Shown here piece after piece: positions 39,309 to 46,829 of a DNA stretch of 64,000 bases. The position numbers and the translations under genes were made by a program. The DNA is from Paucisalibacillus globulus DSM 18846 (GTDB lineage: Bacteria > Bacillota > Bacilli > Bacillales > Amphibacillaceae). The stretch covers positions 248,001 through 312,000 of the forward strand of contig NZ_AXVK01000001.1 of the NCBI RefSeq assembly GCF_000482485.1. Reading direction: 5' to 3'. Each line of letters opens with the position of its first letter. Position 1 is the stretch's first letter. The notes under the pieces were generated by a model, which did no database searches, was not told where the DNA came from, and worked only from the letters and a program-made list of their open reading frames with translations.

Positions 39309-41135
39309 GTGCAGTTTATTTTGGGGTTATTTACTAGTGAGGAAAAGGCAGAGGCAATTTTGGCGAGTCCGTTGATTGAGTTGATTTTTTTGGTGTTATT
39401 TATAGGTTTTGTTGTTACATTGTTTGTTCATTTAGCATTGTTTACGAAGCTAAGAAAACTGAGGAACTACTTTAATGACACGAATCGAATGGATATAGAG
39501 CCTTTGAATGCATTTCAAAAAGAATATGAAAAAAGGCAGCAAGAAGACCCTGTTGCCGTAGAAACCTTTGTCCAAGAAAGATTTTCCAGCTGGCGCGTGT
39601 TTGGGATACCTGTTGTAAATTTAATTAAGATCATTCAAATGACAGTTTCAGTTTTTATACTAATTGGTGTGTTAGGTACGTTTATAGGTCTAACTATTTC
39701 TCTAGGAAGTATCGATTCGACAGGTGATCAACTAGTTGAAAATATTGCAGCAGTACTCACTGGTATTGATGTAGCATTTTACACGAGTATTGCTGGAATG
39801 GGATTTTCCTTAATTATGACTATTTTACTAAAAGCATTGAATACAGAGCATGTACTCACTGACATTATGTTGAAAGTTGAATCAAATTTAGAAGGAAATG
39901 ATGATAATAATTTAGGTAGATTAATTCTTGTTTCGGAGATGATAAATCAATCTATTTTAAATCTACAAGAAACCAATCAAAAGTCCTTAGGCAGTTTGGA
40001 AAAAGCGTTTGAAGGGTTTCAAGAATATACTACTGGTTTACAGCAATCAGCAAAAGATTTGGTTCAGTTTAATGATGGTCTATCCGGAAACTTAAAGGAA
40101 TTTCATATCCTTTTTGATGAAATGAAAGAGGTCACTACTGGTTTTGATGAGGGAACATCCACTTTAAACAATAATTTTGATACCCTATTCACGTATTTTC
40201 AAAAGGTTGATGAAAAAAATGAGCGAATGGTCAAGACAATGGAAGGTACGTATTCAAAAGTAAAGGATGTATCCGACGCCCAAAAGCAAACCTTACAACA
40301 ATTTGAGGGTTCAGTCACGGAACTCAAAAATTTCACCTCGTCTATTTTACAAGGACAGAAAGCTATCTCTGATTCTTTTGGTCAAATAACGAATCAAAGT
40401 AATCAACTGGTTAAAAGAATGGAAACTAATAATAACGAATTGAAAAATATTTTTGGAAATGATTTATCTTCCAAAATGGGTGGAATTACAAATTATCTTG
40501 GTGAGTTATCAAGAGACTTTGATAGGCTTGGGGAAACCATATCTGATTTACCGGAAGCCTTGGAGATTATTAATCAGACTCAAAACGAATACAAGCATCT
40601 ATTGTCTGACCGCTTTGAAGAATTAAAGCACTTTAATAGGACATTTGGTAACCATTTAAAAGAACATACAACAGAGTCGATGTCGTTTGAAAGACATTTA
40701 CGAGAAGTTACAAAAACATTCGAACAAGTAAGTATGAAGAATAGTCAGTTGATGCAAGAACTAGATTCTAAAATATCTCAAATGAACCAAGGTTTCAATC
40801 ACAGAGAAAATCAGATTGAAACTAGTGTTGGTATTTTAAAGGATACACTTTCTAATTATGTATCAAGTTTAGAGGGATCCTTTGGTAGCCGCATGGATCA
40901 AGTAGTGCGTAATATAACTGGAACCATGGATCATACAAATGAAAATTTGAAACGTGAATTTATGGAAATAAGAAGAATAACAGAACAAAACCAACAAAGT
41001 AATTCTCAGTATATACAACGTATGGTACAGGAATTAGGTAGAGAAATGCAAACCCTTATTAGACAAATGAGTGTAGTTAGTACACAAGGTCCATCAAGAC
41101 AACCTGGGATAGGGATGAACCAAAATGGATACTAA
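39309..41135 (+). CDS. MotA/TolQ/ExbB-type proton channel protein with long coiled-coil tail (ZorA-like)
   Basis: 608 residues; the start is GTG 39309 or 39306 after GGGAGAGG. Three membrane helices: about 20-45, 105-133 (VSVFILIGVLGTFIGLTISL) and 152-176 (DVAFYTSIAGMGFSLIMTILL), matching the MotA/TolQ/ExbB core. From about residue 190 to 590 the protein is one long cytoplasmic coiled coil rich in Gln, Asn, Glu and Thr. This is the ZorA layout: a five-subunit stator with a long tail. The next gene, overlapping by 11 bases, is the MotB/OmpA partner. No ZorC, ZorD or ZorE gene is adjacent, so a Zorya defence role is not shown. Confidence 0.85.
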   Translation: MQFILGLFTSEEKAEAILASPLIELIFLVLFIGFVVTLFVHLALFTKLRKLRNYFNDTNRMDIEPLNAFQKEYEKRQQEDPVAVETFVQERFSSWRVFGIPVVNLIKIIQMTVSVFILIGVLGTFIGLTISLGSIDSTGDQLVENIAAVLTGIDVAFYTSIAGMGFSLIMTILLKALNTEHVLTDIMLKVESNLEGNDDNNLGRLILVSEMINQSILNLQETNQKSLGSLEKAFEGFQEYTTGLQQSAKDLVQFNDGLSGNLKEFHILFDEMKEVTTGFDEGTSTLNNNFDTLFTYFQKVDEKNERMVKTMEGTYSKVKDVSDAQKQTLQQFEGSVTELKNFTSSILQGQKAISDSFGQITNQSNQLVKRMETNNNELKNIFGNDLSSKMGGITNYLGELSRDFDRLGETISDLPEALEIINQTQNEYKHLLSDRFEELKHFNRTFGNHLKEHTTESMSFERHLREVTKTFEQVSMKNSQLMQELDSKISQMNQGFNHRENQIETSVGILKDTLSNYVSSLEGSFGSRMDQVVRNITGTMDHTNENLKREFMEIRRITEQNQQSNSQYIQRMVQELGREMQTLIRQMSVVSTQGPSRQPGIGMNQNGY

Positions 41136-41811
41136 GTATCAGCGCTTGTTTAAAAAGGAAAGTGATGAGGGACATTTTTGGCCATCTTTTACAGATGTAT
41201 TAACAGTTATTTTACTGTGTTTCATATTGATTTTTATAGCAATGATGGTGATTAAGTCATATCAAATTGAGGAAATGAAACGGACAATTGATCAGATTAT
41301 GGGTGTTCGTGTTCAACTGGTTAATGATCTAAAAGAGGAGTTTGATGGTACAGGAATTACTGTGGATGAGAATACAGGAGCAATTATATTTGAGACTGAT
41401 ATATTATTTGAGTATGATAAAGCCGATTTAAAGCCCGATTCTTACCAATTCCTAGATGAATTTGTTCCTAAGTATTTAGATGTTCTCTTAAACGAAGGCT
41501 ATGAAGCGTATGTCGCTGAAATTATTATTGAAGGACATACAGATAGAAATGGTGGTTATTTGTATAATTTGGAGCTTGCACAGGACCGTGCTTATAGTGT
41601 CGCTTCTTATATACTAGGAAATGACTTTCCATATAAAAACATACAGGAACACTTAGCTGGAAAATTAACAGTTAACAGTAGGTCCTATACAGATTTTCGA
41701 ACAGATAAAAATGGCGAATATAGTGCCGAGGCATCACGGAGAGTGGAGTTTAAATTTCGATTGAAGGATGAAGAGATTTTAAATAAAACAAGGGAAATAT
41801 TAGGAGAGTAG
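41125..41811 (+). CDS. MotB/OmpA-type partner of the proton channel (ZorB-like)
   Basis: 228 residues. One membrane helix (about 22-43) in SFTDVLTVILLCFILIFIAM with Asp24 at its start, the proton-carrying residue position in MotB, ExbD and ZorB. The C-terminal OmpA domain (about 85-222) has IIIEGHTDRNGGYLYNLELA and SRRVEFKFRL, the peptidoglycan-binding signature with Asp140 and Arg155. It should anchor the motor to the wall. It overlaps the preceding gene and is followed by a terminator, so the two form a closed two-gene operon. Confidence 0.87.
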   Translation: MDTKYQRLFKKESDEGHFWPSFTDVLTVILLCFILIFIAMMVIKSYQIEEMKRTIDQIMGVRVQLVNDLKEEFDGTGITVDENTGAIIFETDILFEYDKADLKPDSYQFLDEFVPKYLDVLLNEGYEAYVAEIIIEGHTDRNGGYLYNLELAQDRAYSVASYILGNDFPYKNIQEHLAGKLTVNSRSYTDFRTDKNGEYSAEASRRVEFKFRLKDEEILNKTREILGE

Positions 41812-41818
41812 GTATTAC

Positions 41819-41844
41819 AATAGGCGATAGTATCGCCTATTTTT
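41819..41844 (+). terminator. Intrinsic terminator after the motor pair
   Basis: A perfect 10-base stem ATAGGCGATA/TATCGCCTAT with T4. Confidence 0.8.
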
Positions 41845-41905
41845 AATGGCAAAATCGGCATATTTAAATACTCCTATTCCATACTAAAGAAAAAGGAGGT
41901 AAACC

Positions 41906-42070
41906 ATGGCGAAACGAACAAAAAAGAATGACCAGGATCAAAAGAATAAAAAAGGGTTTGATTCAGCTAAACAGGATACAGAGTTTTCTAAAGAATTTGG
42001 TAGTGCAAAAGCAAACCAAGCACATAAAGAAAAAGCCAAAAAGGCACGAGCTAATAATAAGGAAAAATAA
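41906..42070 (+). CDS. Small lysine-rich protein, 54 aa
   Basis: The ATG follows AAAAGGAGGT. The product starts MAKRTKKNDQDQKNKKGF and ends KEKAKKARANNKEK. It is extremely polar and basic, with a central EFSKEFGSAKANQAH. The composition is like minor small acid-soluble spore proteins, but I do not recognise a named family. The next small gene starts 25 bases after its stop. Confidence 0.65.
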   Translation: MAKRTKKNDQDQKNKKGFDSAKQDTEFSKEFGSAKANQAHKEKAKKARANNKEK

Positions 42071-42095
42071 TTTGCGCTAAAAGGAGAGTATCATT

Positions 42096-42218
42096 ATGAC
42101 TCGTTCTAATAAAGAAAAACAAAGGCAATGGACAGCCAATAAAAAAGCTAAAAATCCACATGGTAAAGTAAAATCTTTTGAACAACTTGCGGAAGAAGCA
42201 CTAAAGGGAGATAAATAA
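42096..42218 (+). CDS. Small basic protein, 40 aa (DUF6254-like)
   Basis: The ATG follows AAAGGAGAG. MTRSNKEKQRQWTANKKAKN then PHGKVKSFEQLAEEALKGDK. The RQWT and NPHGKVKSF blocks match my memory of a tiny conserved Bacillaceae family (DUF6254), function unknown. It is likely in one transcript with the preceding lysine-rich gene. A GACTGGGACT/AGTCCCAGTC hairpin follows at about 42228-42257. Confidence 0.65.
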   Translation: MTRSNKEKQRQWTANKKAKNPHGKVKSFEQLAEEALKGDK

Positions 42219-42304
42219 TAAATAATAGGACTGGGACTTGTACAACTAGTCCCAGTCACTAGATAAAGCATTTAACCTAGAACACTTTAAAAGGAGAAAT
42301 ATAC

Positions 42305-42523
42305 ATGCATAATCTTAGCCATAATCAGGCTATAGAAAAAGTAAATGAACTATTAGGTGAGGATTTAAGGTATAACTTTGAAGAACAATTAGAAACTGCA
42401 GGAGACCACGGTTATCCAAGTTTTTTAGTGAAAAATAGCAAAGGGAAAGAAGTTCAAATTATGGTCGATTGGGATAAAGAAGCGGATATATTAAGCTTTA
42501 CCATCGGTTCAGAAAATGCATAA
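42305..42523 (+). CDS. Small protein of unknown function, 72 aa
   Basis: The ATG follows AAAAGGAGAAA. Acidic alpha/beta sequence: an N-terminal helix (NQAIEKVNELLGEDLRYNFE), then strands (SFLVKNSKGKEVQIMVDWDK and ADILSFTIG). Resembles a small cytoplasmic single-domain fold. No match recalled. A terminator follows at 42596. Confidence 0.6.
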   Translation: MHNLSHNQAIEKVNELLGEDLRYNFEEQLETAGDHGYPSFLVKNSKGKEVQIMVDWDKEADILSFTIGSENA

Positions 42524-42595
42524 TGAACAAGTAAGGTGTTTGGGTTAATAAGGGGTATAAGTAAAAAGTAAGAACTACTACAACTATTAAATCAG

Positions 42596-42626
42596 AAAAG
42601 GCAGGATGATTTTATCCCGCCTTTTG
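42596..42626 (+). terminator. Intrinsic terminator
   Basis: Arms AAAAGGC-A-GGAT/ATCC-C-GCCTTTT. Confidence 0.78.
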
Positions 42627-42716
42627 TATGTATGAAAAAGATCAATTTTTGAAATACCTAGCGTTAGCGCAACTAAGCCGTTCGATAGGAGCTTGGCAAC
42701 ACCATAGTATTCTATA

Positions 42717-43319
42717 TTAACCTACATAATTTTCTTGTTTATCTTGATTTGCCTTTGCCTTCTTTTTTGCCAATCTTCTTTTAAAATAAAATAAGCCCAA
42801 CAGAATTACCGCAATTCCGGCCATGAAATAGGTTAGGTATTGTGTAACAAATTCCTCCGATGCTCGACCAAATAAATAAAAAGCTACCCCTACAACATAA
42901 AATTTAACAGCTCGCCCAATTGCAGCATAGCCAATTAATTTCCAAACCGAATAATGAAAACATCCTGAAAGAATGGTAAATACTTTAAAAGGTATTGGTG
43001 TAAATGCACCAATTAGAATAGCGGCTTCTCCATTGCGGGTGAAGGATTTGGTTGCTTTTTCAACCCATTTTGGTTTAAGAAATTTATGTAAAACGGGTTC
43101 ACCAAGTTTTTTACCAATTAAATAACCAATCGGGGTACCTAATAAACAGGCAATATAACCAACAGTTGCAAGCCATATTGCAGAATGCGGGTCTAACATA
43201 CTAAGAGAAACTTGGGTGAAAAACGCGGGAATAGGGAATATGATAGCATCAATAAATGAGTGAATAAAGATCCCTATATATCCAAAGTTTTCGAAAAATT
43301 CGCTGACCTGTTGGACCAT
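42717..43319 (-). CDS. VTT/DedA-family membrane protein (YqaA-like)
   Basis: 200 residues; the ATG follows AAAGGAGATG on the - strand. Membrane segments surround the VTT motifs: an N-terminal re-entrant region with FIDAIIFPIPAFFTQ, GYLIGKKLGEP, and the signature GAFTPIPFKVFTILSG near residue 105. The C-terminus is a basic tail (FKRRLAKKKAKANQ). DedA/VTT proteins include flippases for undecaprenyl phosphate or phospholipids; the YqaA subgroup is less studied. Single gene. Confidence 0.85.
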   Translation of the reverse strand: MVQQVSEFFENFGYIGIFIHSFIDAIIFPIPAFFTQVSLSMLDPHSAIWLATVGYIACLLGTPIGYLIGKKLGEPVLHKFLKPKWVEKATKSFTRNGEAAILIGAFTPIPFKVFTILSGCFHYSVWKLIGYAAIGRAVKFYVVGVAFYLFGRASEEFVTQYLTYFMAGIAVILLGLFYFKRRLAKKKAKANQDKQENYVG

Positions 43320-43335
43320 GTTACATCTCCTTTGT

Positions 43336-43389
43336 AGGGGACTAGAGTATATATTGAAAGTATACCATAGAAAACGGTGTCAGTCCCCT
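43336..43389. repeat. Inverted arms AGGGGACT/AGTCCCCT upstream of the VTT gene
   Basis: Perfect 8-base arms 38 bases apart, directly before the start of the VTT gene on the - strand. The core matches the palindrome at 22894-22908 in the argS leader. Confidence 0.5.
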
Positions 43390-43540
43390 CTAAAGTCCCA
43401 GATTCATAGTCAGGAATTTATGATTTCGTCGATGTTTTGATCGTTATAATTGAATTGTAAAAGTAACTATAATCTGTAAAGGGCAATTATTACAAAGGAA
43501 TGGGCAGTTTCACTCCTAGGATAGTGGACTGCCCATCAGG

Positions 43541-43627
43541 TTATTGTCTGTTTTTAGGATATCTTACTTTACCTTTCATTTCGTTGAGTTCCTTTTTACT
43601 TTTGTGTTTTTTCTTTTTGTCTTTCAT
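43541..43627 (-). CDS. Very small lysine-rich peptide, 28 aa
   Basis: The ATG at 43627 follows AAGGAGGGA at good spacing. The product is MKDKKKKHKSKKELNEMKGK then VRYPKNRQ, with about 40 percent Lys. A hairpin (TGGGCAGT/ACTGCCCA arms, 43500-43534) lies after the stop on the - strand. The ribosome binding site and hairpin support a real gene despite its length. Function unknown. Confidence 0.5.
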   Translation of the reverse strand: MKDKKKKHKSKKELNEMKGKVRYPKNRQ

Positions 43628-43760
43628 AAAAGAATCCCTCCTTGAATATTAGTTTGAACGGATATTTGTAAAAAATGTATAAAGTCTTTTAGTGTGAAAA
43701 TAATAAAACAAAATAACAGGTGCCACTTTATTAATTAGCACCTGAATCTTAACATGTGAA

Positions 43761-43790
43761 AAGTGGTTAGCGAAACTCCGCTAACCACTT
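43761..43790 (-). terminator. Hairpin terminator overlapping the end of the FtsZ-like gene
   Basis: A perfect 12-base stem AAGTGGTTAGCG/CGCTAACCACTT with a 6-base loop. It is followed on the - strand by a short TT. Stop codon TAA is in the second arm. Confidence 0.6.
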
Positions 43791-44594
43791 CTGTATGAAT
43801 TTTTTATACTTTCCATTTGGTCTTTTTACCGCTTCTTTTGGCATCTCAACCGGATCTTTCAATCCATTCACCAGCATTGTGATTTTAAACTTTTGGCCGG
43901 GCTCGTCCATACAATAGGAACCAATTTTAAATAACTCTGCTTTATCGAATAAATCATTTAAACGTAAGTTAATTTGTCTAAATGTCTCCATATCTATTTC
44001 TCGTGTATAGCCAATATTTATAATTAATTGTTCCGCTTCTGTGAAATCCTTTGGCAAGTATGGAGTAGATATCAATTGTTTTAAAGGCTCATCAAATTTT
44101 CTACCTTCTATTGCGTGTAGAAATAATGGACCCCTATTTTGATATATAAATGTTTTAATATCCTGATAATCTATATTTACTTTCCCTGTTTCATCAATCA
44201 TTTCCCTTAATGCTTTGATCGTTAGGTCCTCGATTGTATCAAAGATATCCTGTGCTTCATGGATTGGTGTTGATGGATTAATGGTTTCCATTAATCCATC
44301 ACTGTTAAAGAAAATAACAGCATCACAGTATTCTTTCATAATGTAATATTGTTCTTTAGCTGTTAGTTGCCTTCTTTTACCCTCAAATCGAAATGGAAAT
44401 CGAAAGACGCCAATAAGAAGGGCTTTTCGTTCTCTAAGTGACTGTAGTTCACGTTGTAGTTCTTGAACTTCACTTGGATTTCCACCAATAAAACGATAAA
44501 AACAAAGGTCATCCTGCTCTAATTCAGCAATAATCGATTGTTTCCTGTTAGATAAGTCTGTTTTCATTTTAAATGGTCCAAAAATTCTCTCCAT
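43767..44594 (-). CDS. FtsZ-like protein lacking the GTP-binding N-terminal half
   Basis: 275 residues from ATG 44594, preceded by GGGAGAG. Residues about 29-250 follow FtsZ from just before the T4 loop to the C-terminal domain: ALLIGVFRFPFRFEGKRRQL matches FtsZ ALTVGVVTRPFTFEGRKRQL; CDAVIFFNSDGLMETINPST matches VDTLIVIPNDRILEIVDKNT; GKVNIDYQDIKTFIYQNRGP matches the T7 loop GLINLDFADVKTIMSNKG, with both Asp kept (142, 145). The FtsZ tubulin signature GGGTGTG is degenerate (IGGNPSEV, 36-43) and the preceding nucleotide-binding Rossmann part is absent. The C-terminal KYKKFIQKWLAEFR may be an amphipathic helix. It cannot bind GTP normally and may modulate FtsZ (inference). Confidence 0.8.
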   Translation of the reverse strand: MERIFGPFKMKTDLSNRKQSIIAELEQDDLCFYRFIGGNPSEVQELQRELQSLRERKALLIGVFRFPFRFEGKRRQLTAKEQYYIMKEYCDAVIFFNSDGLMETINPSTPIHEAQDIFDTIEDLTIKALREMIDETGKVNIDYQDIKTFIYQNRGPLFLHAIEGRKFDEPLKQLISTPYLPKDFTEAEQLIINIGYTREIDMETFRQINLRLNDLFDKAELFKIGSYCMDEPGQKFKITMLVNGLKDPVEMPKEAVKRPNGKYKKFIQKWLAEFR

Positions 44595-44785
44595 GTCGTC
44601 TCTCCCAACTCTTTTCAATCATTATTCTCACCATAATATCAGATATTCTATATAAAGTTTGTCACTTTGTGTTAAGAAAAAGGACTAGTTTTGTTGAACA
44701 GGATGATAGATAATCCATGTCTGTTTCTAAAATAAACTTTACAAATGAGATAGAAAGGTGTATTGTATATAGTATTGAAAAATAC

Positions 44786-44797
44786 TTACCTAGGTAA
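44786..44797. promoter_or_regulatory. MarR-type operator palindrome
   Basis: The perfect palindrome TTACCTAGGTAA lies 18 bases before the MarR start codon. Position and shape fit autoregulation of the MarR-MFS operon. Confidence 0.6.
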
Positions 44798-44814
44798 CTA
44801 TTTGGAGGATGAAC

Positions 44815-45216
44815 ATGTTAAATCAGGATTTACTTCATTTAATGAATCAACGTGTCCGGTATATTAGCAAAAACCTAAATGAAAGTTTACAGCAACATGG
44901 CTTATATAATTCACAATGGTCAATTTTATATTATTTATATAAACATGGTACAAAGACACAAAAGGAGATTATGAATTATTTTCATGTGAATGCACCAACC
45001 ATTACTCGTACAGTGAAGCGAATGGAAGAGAATGGTTGGATTATTCGAGTTGCAGGAGATGATAGACGTGAGCGTTATATTGAGTTAACAAGAGAAGCAA
45101 GGGAAAAATATAAGGAAATCGAGAATACGGTTTCTAAACATGAGGAGAAAATTCTCTTCAATTTATCAGAACAGGAAAAAGAAATATTATTTGAATTACT
45201 TCAAAAGATAGAATAG
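44815..45216 (+). CDS. MarR family regulator
   Basis: 133 residues; ATG 44815 is well spaced from GGAGG. Winged helix with the recognition region TQKEIMNYFHVNAPTITRTVKRMEENGWI (about 50-80) and the wing Asp-Arg pair (GDDRRERYIELT). It is followed after 15 bases by an MFS transporter gene, the ywoH-ywoG type arrangement. Likely represses itself and the pump and is released by a drug or phenolic ligand. No redox-active N-terminal Cys as in OhrR, so ligand binding is the probable trigger. Confidence 0.9.
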   Translation: MLNQDLLHLMNQRVRYISKNLNESLQQHGLYNSQWSILYYLYKHGTKTQKEIMNYFHVNAPTITRTVKRMEENGWIIRVAGDDRRERYIELTREAREKYKEIENTVSKHEEKILFNLSEQEKEILFELLQKIE

Positions 45217-45231
45217 TGGGGGATTTGCAGC

Positions 45232-46443
45232 ATGAGTAATCATCAAAATAAGATTTGGACAAGGGACTTTATTAATATTTCCCTGGTGCAATTTATTGTA
45301 TTTATTGGATTTTATACGTTACTTACTACATTGCCAATATATGTTATTAAAGAATTGGGTGGGACGGAAGCAGAAGGCGGTTTAGTTGTAACTATTATGT
45401 TAATTGCTGCCATTATCATGAGACCAATATCTGGTAATCTAATTGAAAAGTTAGGTAAGAAAAGAACACTTTTATGGAGCACGGGCTTGTTTACAGGTAC
45501 CATGTTTTTTTATTTTATGATTGATAGCTTTTTAGGATTAATGATTCTTAGATTTATTCATGGGCTTTCTTTTGGAGTGTTAACAACTGTTGCTAGTGCC
45601 ATAGCTGCAGATGTAGTGCCAAATGAAAGAAAAGGTGCTGGGCTTGGTTACTTTGCTATGGCAACTAATATAGCTATGGTTGTAGGCCCGTTTTTAGGTT
45701 TAACACTAATTCAATTTATTTCATTTAAATTATTATTTATTATCGTAAGTTTCATTATATTAATTAGTGTTATTTGTGCAATCCAGGTAAAGGTACCAAC
45801 ATTAGCAAATGAAGCTCCTAAAACGATAAAGAGTAAGTTTTCTATCCACAATTTGATAGAGGTAAAAGCATTACCAATTGCAGTTATTAGTTTATTTGTA
45901 GGGTTATCCTATTCAAGTATTCTTTCCTATGTCAGTGTATTTGCAGAGGCACATAATTTAGCAAGTGTTGCAAGTTATTTCTTTGTAGTATTTGCTGTTG
46001 TTATGATTATAGCCCGTCCTACGCTCGGAAACTTGTTTGATGTGAAAGGACCAAAATATGTAATAATTCCGTGTTTATTAATATTCAGTGTTGGATTAGT
46101 AATTTTAGGTTTTAGTACAACTCCATGGGTATTTCTTGTTGCAGCAGGAATTATAGGTTTAGGTAGTGGTTCTCTGCTCCCAAGCTTTCAAACAATGTCC
46201 ATTCAAGCCGGAGGACCTGGAAGAAGTGGTCACGCAACTGCCACATTCTATATTTTCTGGGACATTGGTATTGCAACAGGATCCTATGTGCTTGGAATGA
46301 TTGTTGCAATGTTTAATTTCCAAGTGTTGTATGTAACTTGTGCAATATTATTAATTGTGGTTCTAGGAATGTTTATAATTCAGCAATCTTGGCAAGAAAA
46401 GAAAGAAATGGTGGAACAACAAGTACCAGTTGAAAACATGTAA
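45232..46443 (+). CDS. MFS multidrug-type efflux transporter
   Basis: 403 residues; the ATG follows GTGGGGG. Twelve membrane helices. The motif A region is RPISGNLIEKLGKKRTLLWSTG (about 64-85). A second-half counterpart is RPTLGNLFDVKGPKYVII. The motif C-like FAMATNIAMVVGPFLG in helix 5 points to an antiporter of the drug:H+ group. Operon with the MarR regulator. Substrate unknown; YwoG of Bacillus subtilis is the closest named type I recall. Confidence 0.87.
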   Translation: MSNHQNKIWTRDFINISLVQFIVFIGFYTLLTTLPIYVIKELGGTEAEGGLVVTIMLIAAIIMRPISGNLIEKLGKKRTLLWSTGLFTGTMFFYFMIDSFLGLMILRFIHGLSFGVLTTVASAIAADVVPNERKGAGLGYFAMATNIAMVVGPFLGLTLIQFISFKLLFIIVSFIILISVICAIQVKVPTLANEAPKTIKSKFSIHNLIEVKALPIAVISLFVGLSYSSILSYVSVFAEAHNLASVASYFFVVFAVVMIIARPTLGNLFDVKGPKYVIIPCLLIFSVGLVILGFSTTPWVFLVAAGIIGLGSGSLLPSFQTMSIQAGGPGRSGHATATFYIFWDIGIATGSYVLGMIVAMFNFQVLYVTCAILLIVVLGMFIIQQSWQEKKEMVEQQVPVENM

Positions 46444-46472
46444 ATAAAGGCTTGGTTTCAGACTTTAGACTG

Positions 46473-46503
46473 AAAATCCCTACAGTAAAAGTAGGGATTT
46501 TTT
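46473..46503 (+). terminator. Intrinsic terminator after the MFS gene
   Basis: Arms AAAATCCCTAC/GTAGGGATTTT with further T. Confidence 0.88.
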
Positions 46504-46588
46504 GTGTTTGAAAATCAGTCGCGGTCCCGAGGTTAATGAAAGGTGAAATGAGTATGATAGAAGTAAGAAAACAAAGGGAGGAAATAAC

Positions 46589-46753
46589 ATGTATTACGAT
46601 ATTAATAGAATGTTGGTTGAAGAAAAAATGAAGGAAATGAGAAAGTATGCTTCAGATAGTAACTTATATGAAAAGAATAGAAAAAGTAAAAAGGTAAAGA
46701 TGTTAAAAAAACAACGTCAAGTCCAACTGATTCAAAGTAAAAATGTAGGCTAA
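46589..46753 (+). CDS. Small lysine-rich protein, 54 aa
   Basis: The ATG follows AAAGGGAGG. MYYDINRMLVEEKMKEMRKY and a basic C-terminal half (KNRKSKKVKMLKKQRQVQLI) suggest a helical nucleic-acid- or membrane-surface-binding peptide. A strong terminator starts two bases after the stop codon. No known family recalled. Confidence 0.65.
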   Translation: MYYDINRMLVEEKMKEMRKYASDSNLYEKNRKSKKVKMLKKQRQVQLIQSKNVG

Positions 46754-46754
46754 G

Positions 46755-46779
46755 CTCCTCTGGTGTAGAGGAGTTTTTT
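46755..46779 (+). terminator. Intrinsic terminator
   Basis: Stem CTCCTCT/AGAGGAG with T6. Confidence 0.88.
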
Positions 46780-46829
46780 GTATGTTACTTATGGTAAAAT
46801 AAAGAAAAATGTTTGAGAGGAGTATTCAG

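Noticed and set aside
39309-42218. Complete Zorya defence system
   Set aside because: Only the motor pair is present. The following genes are tiny and do not resemble ZorC, ZorD or ZorE.
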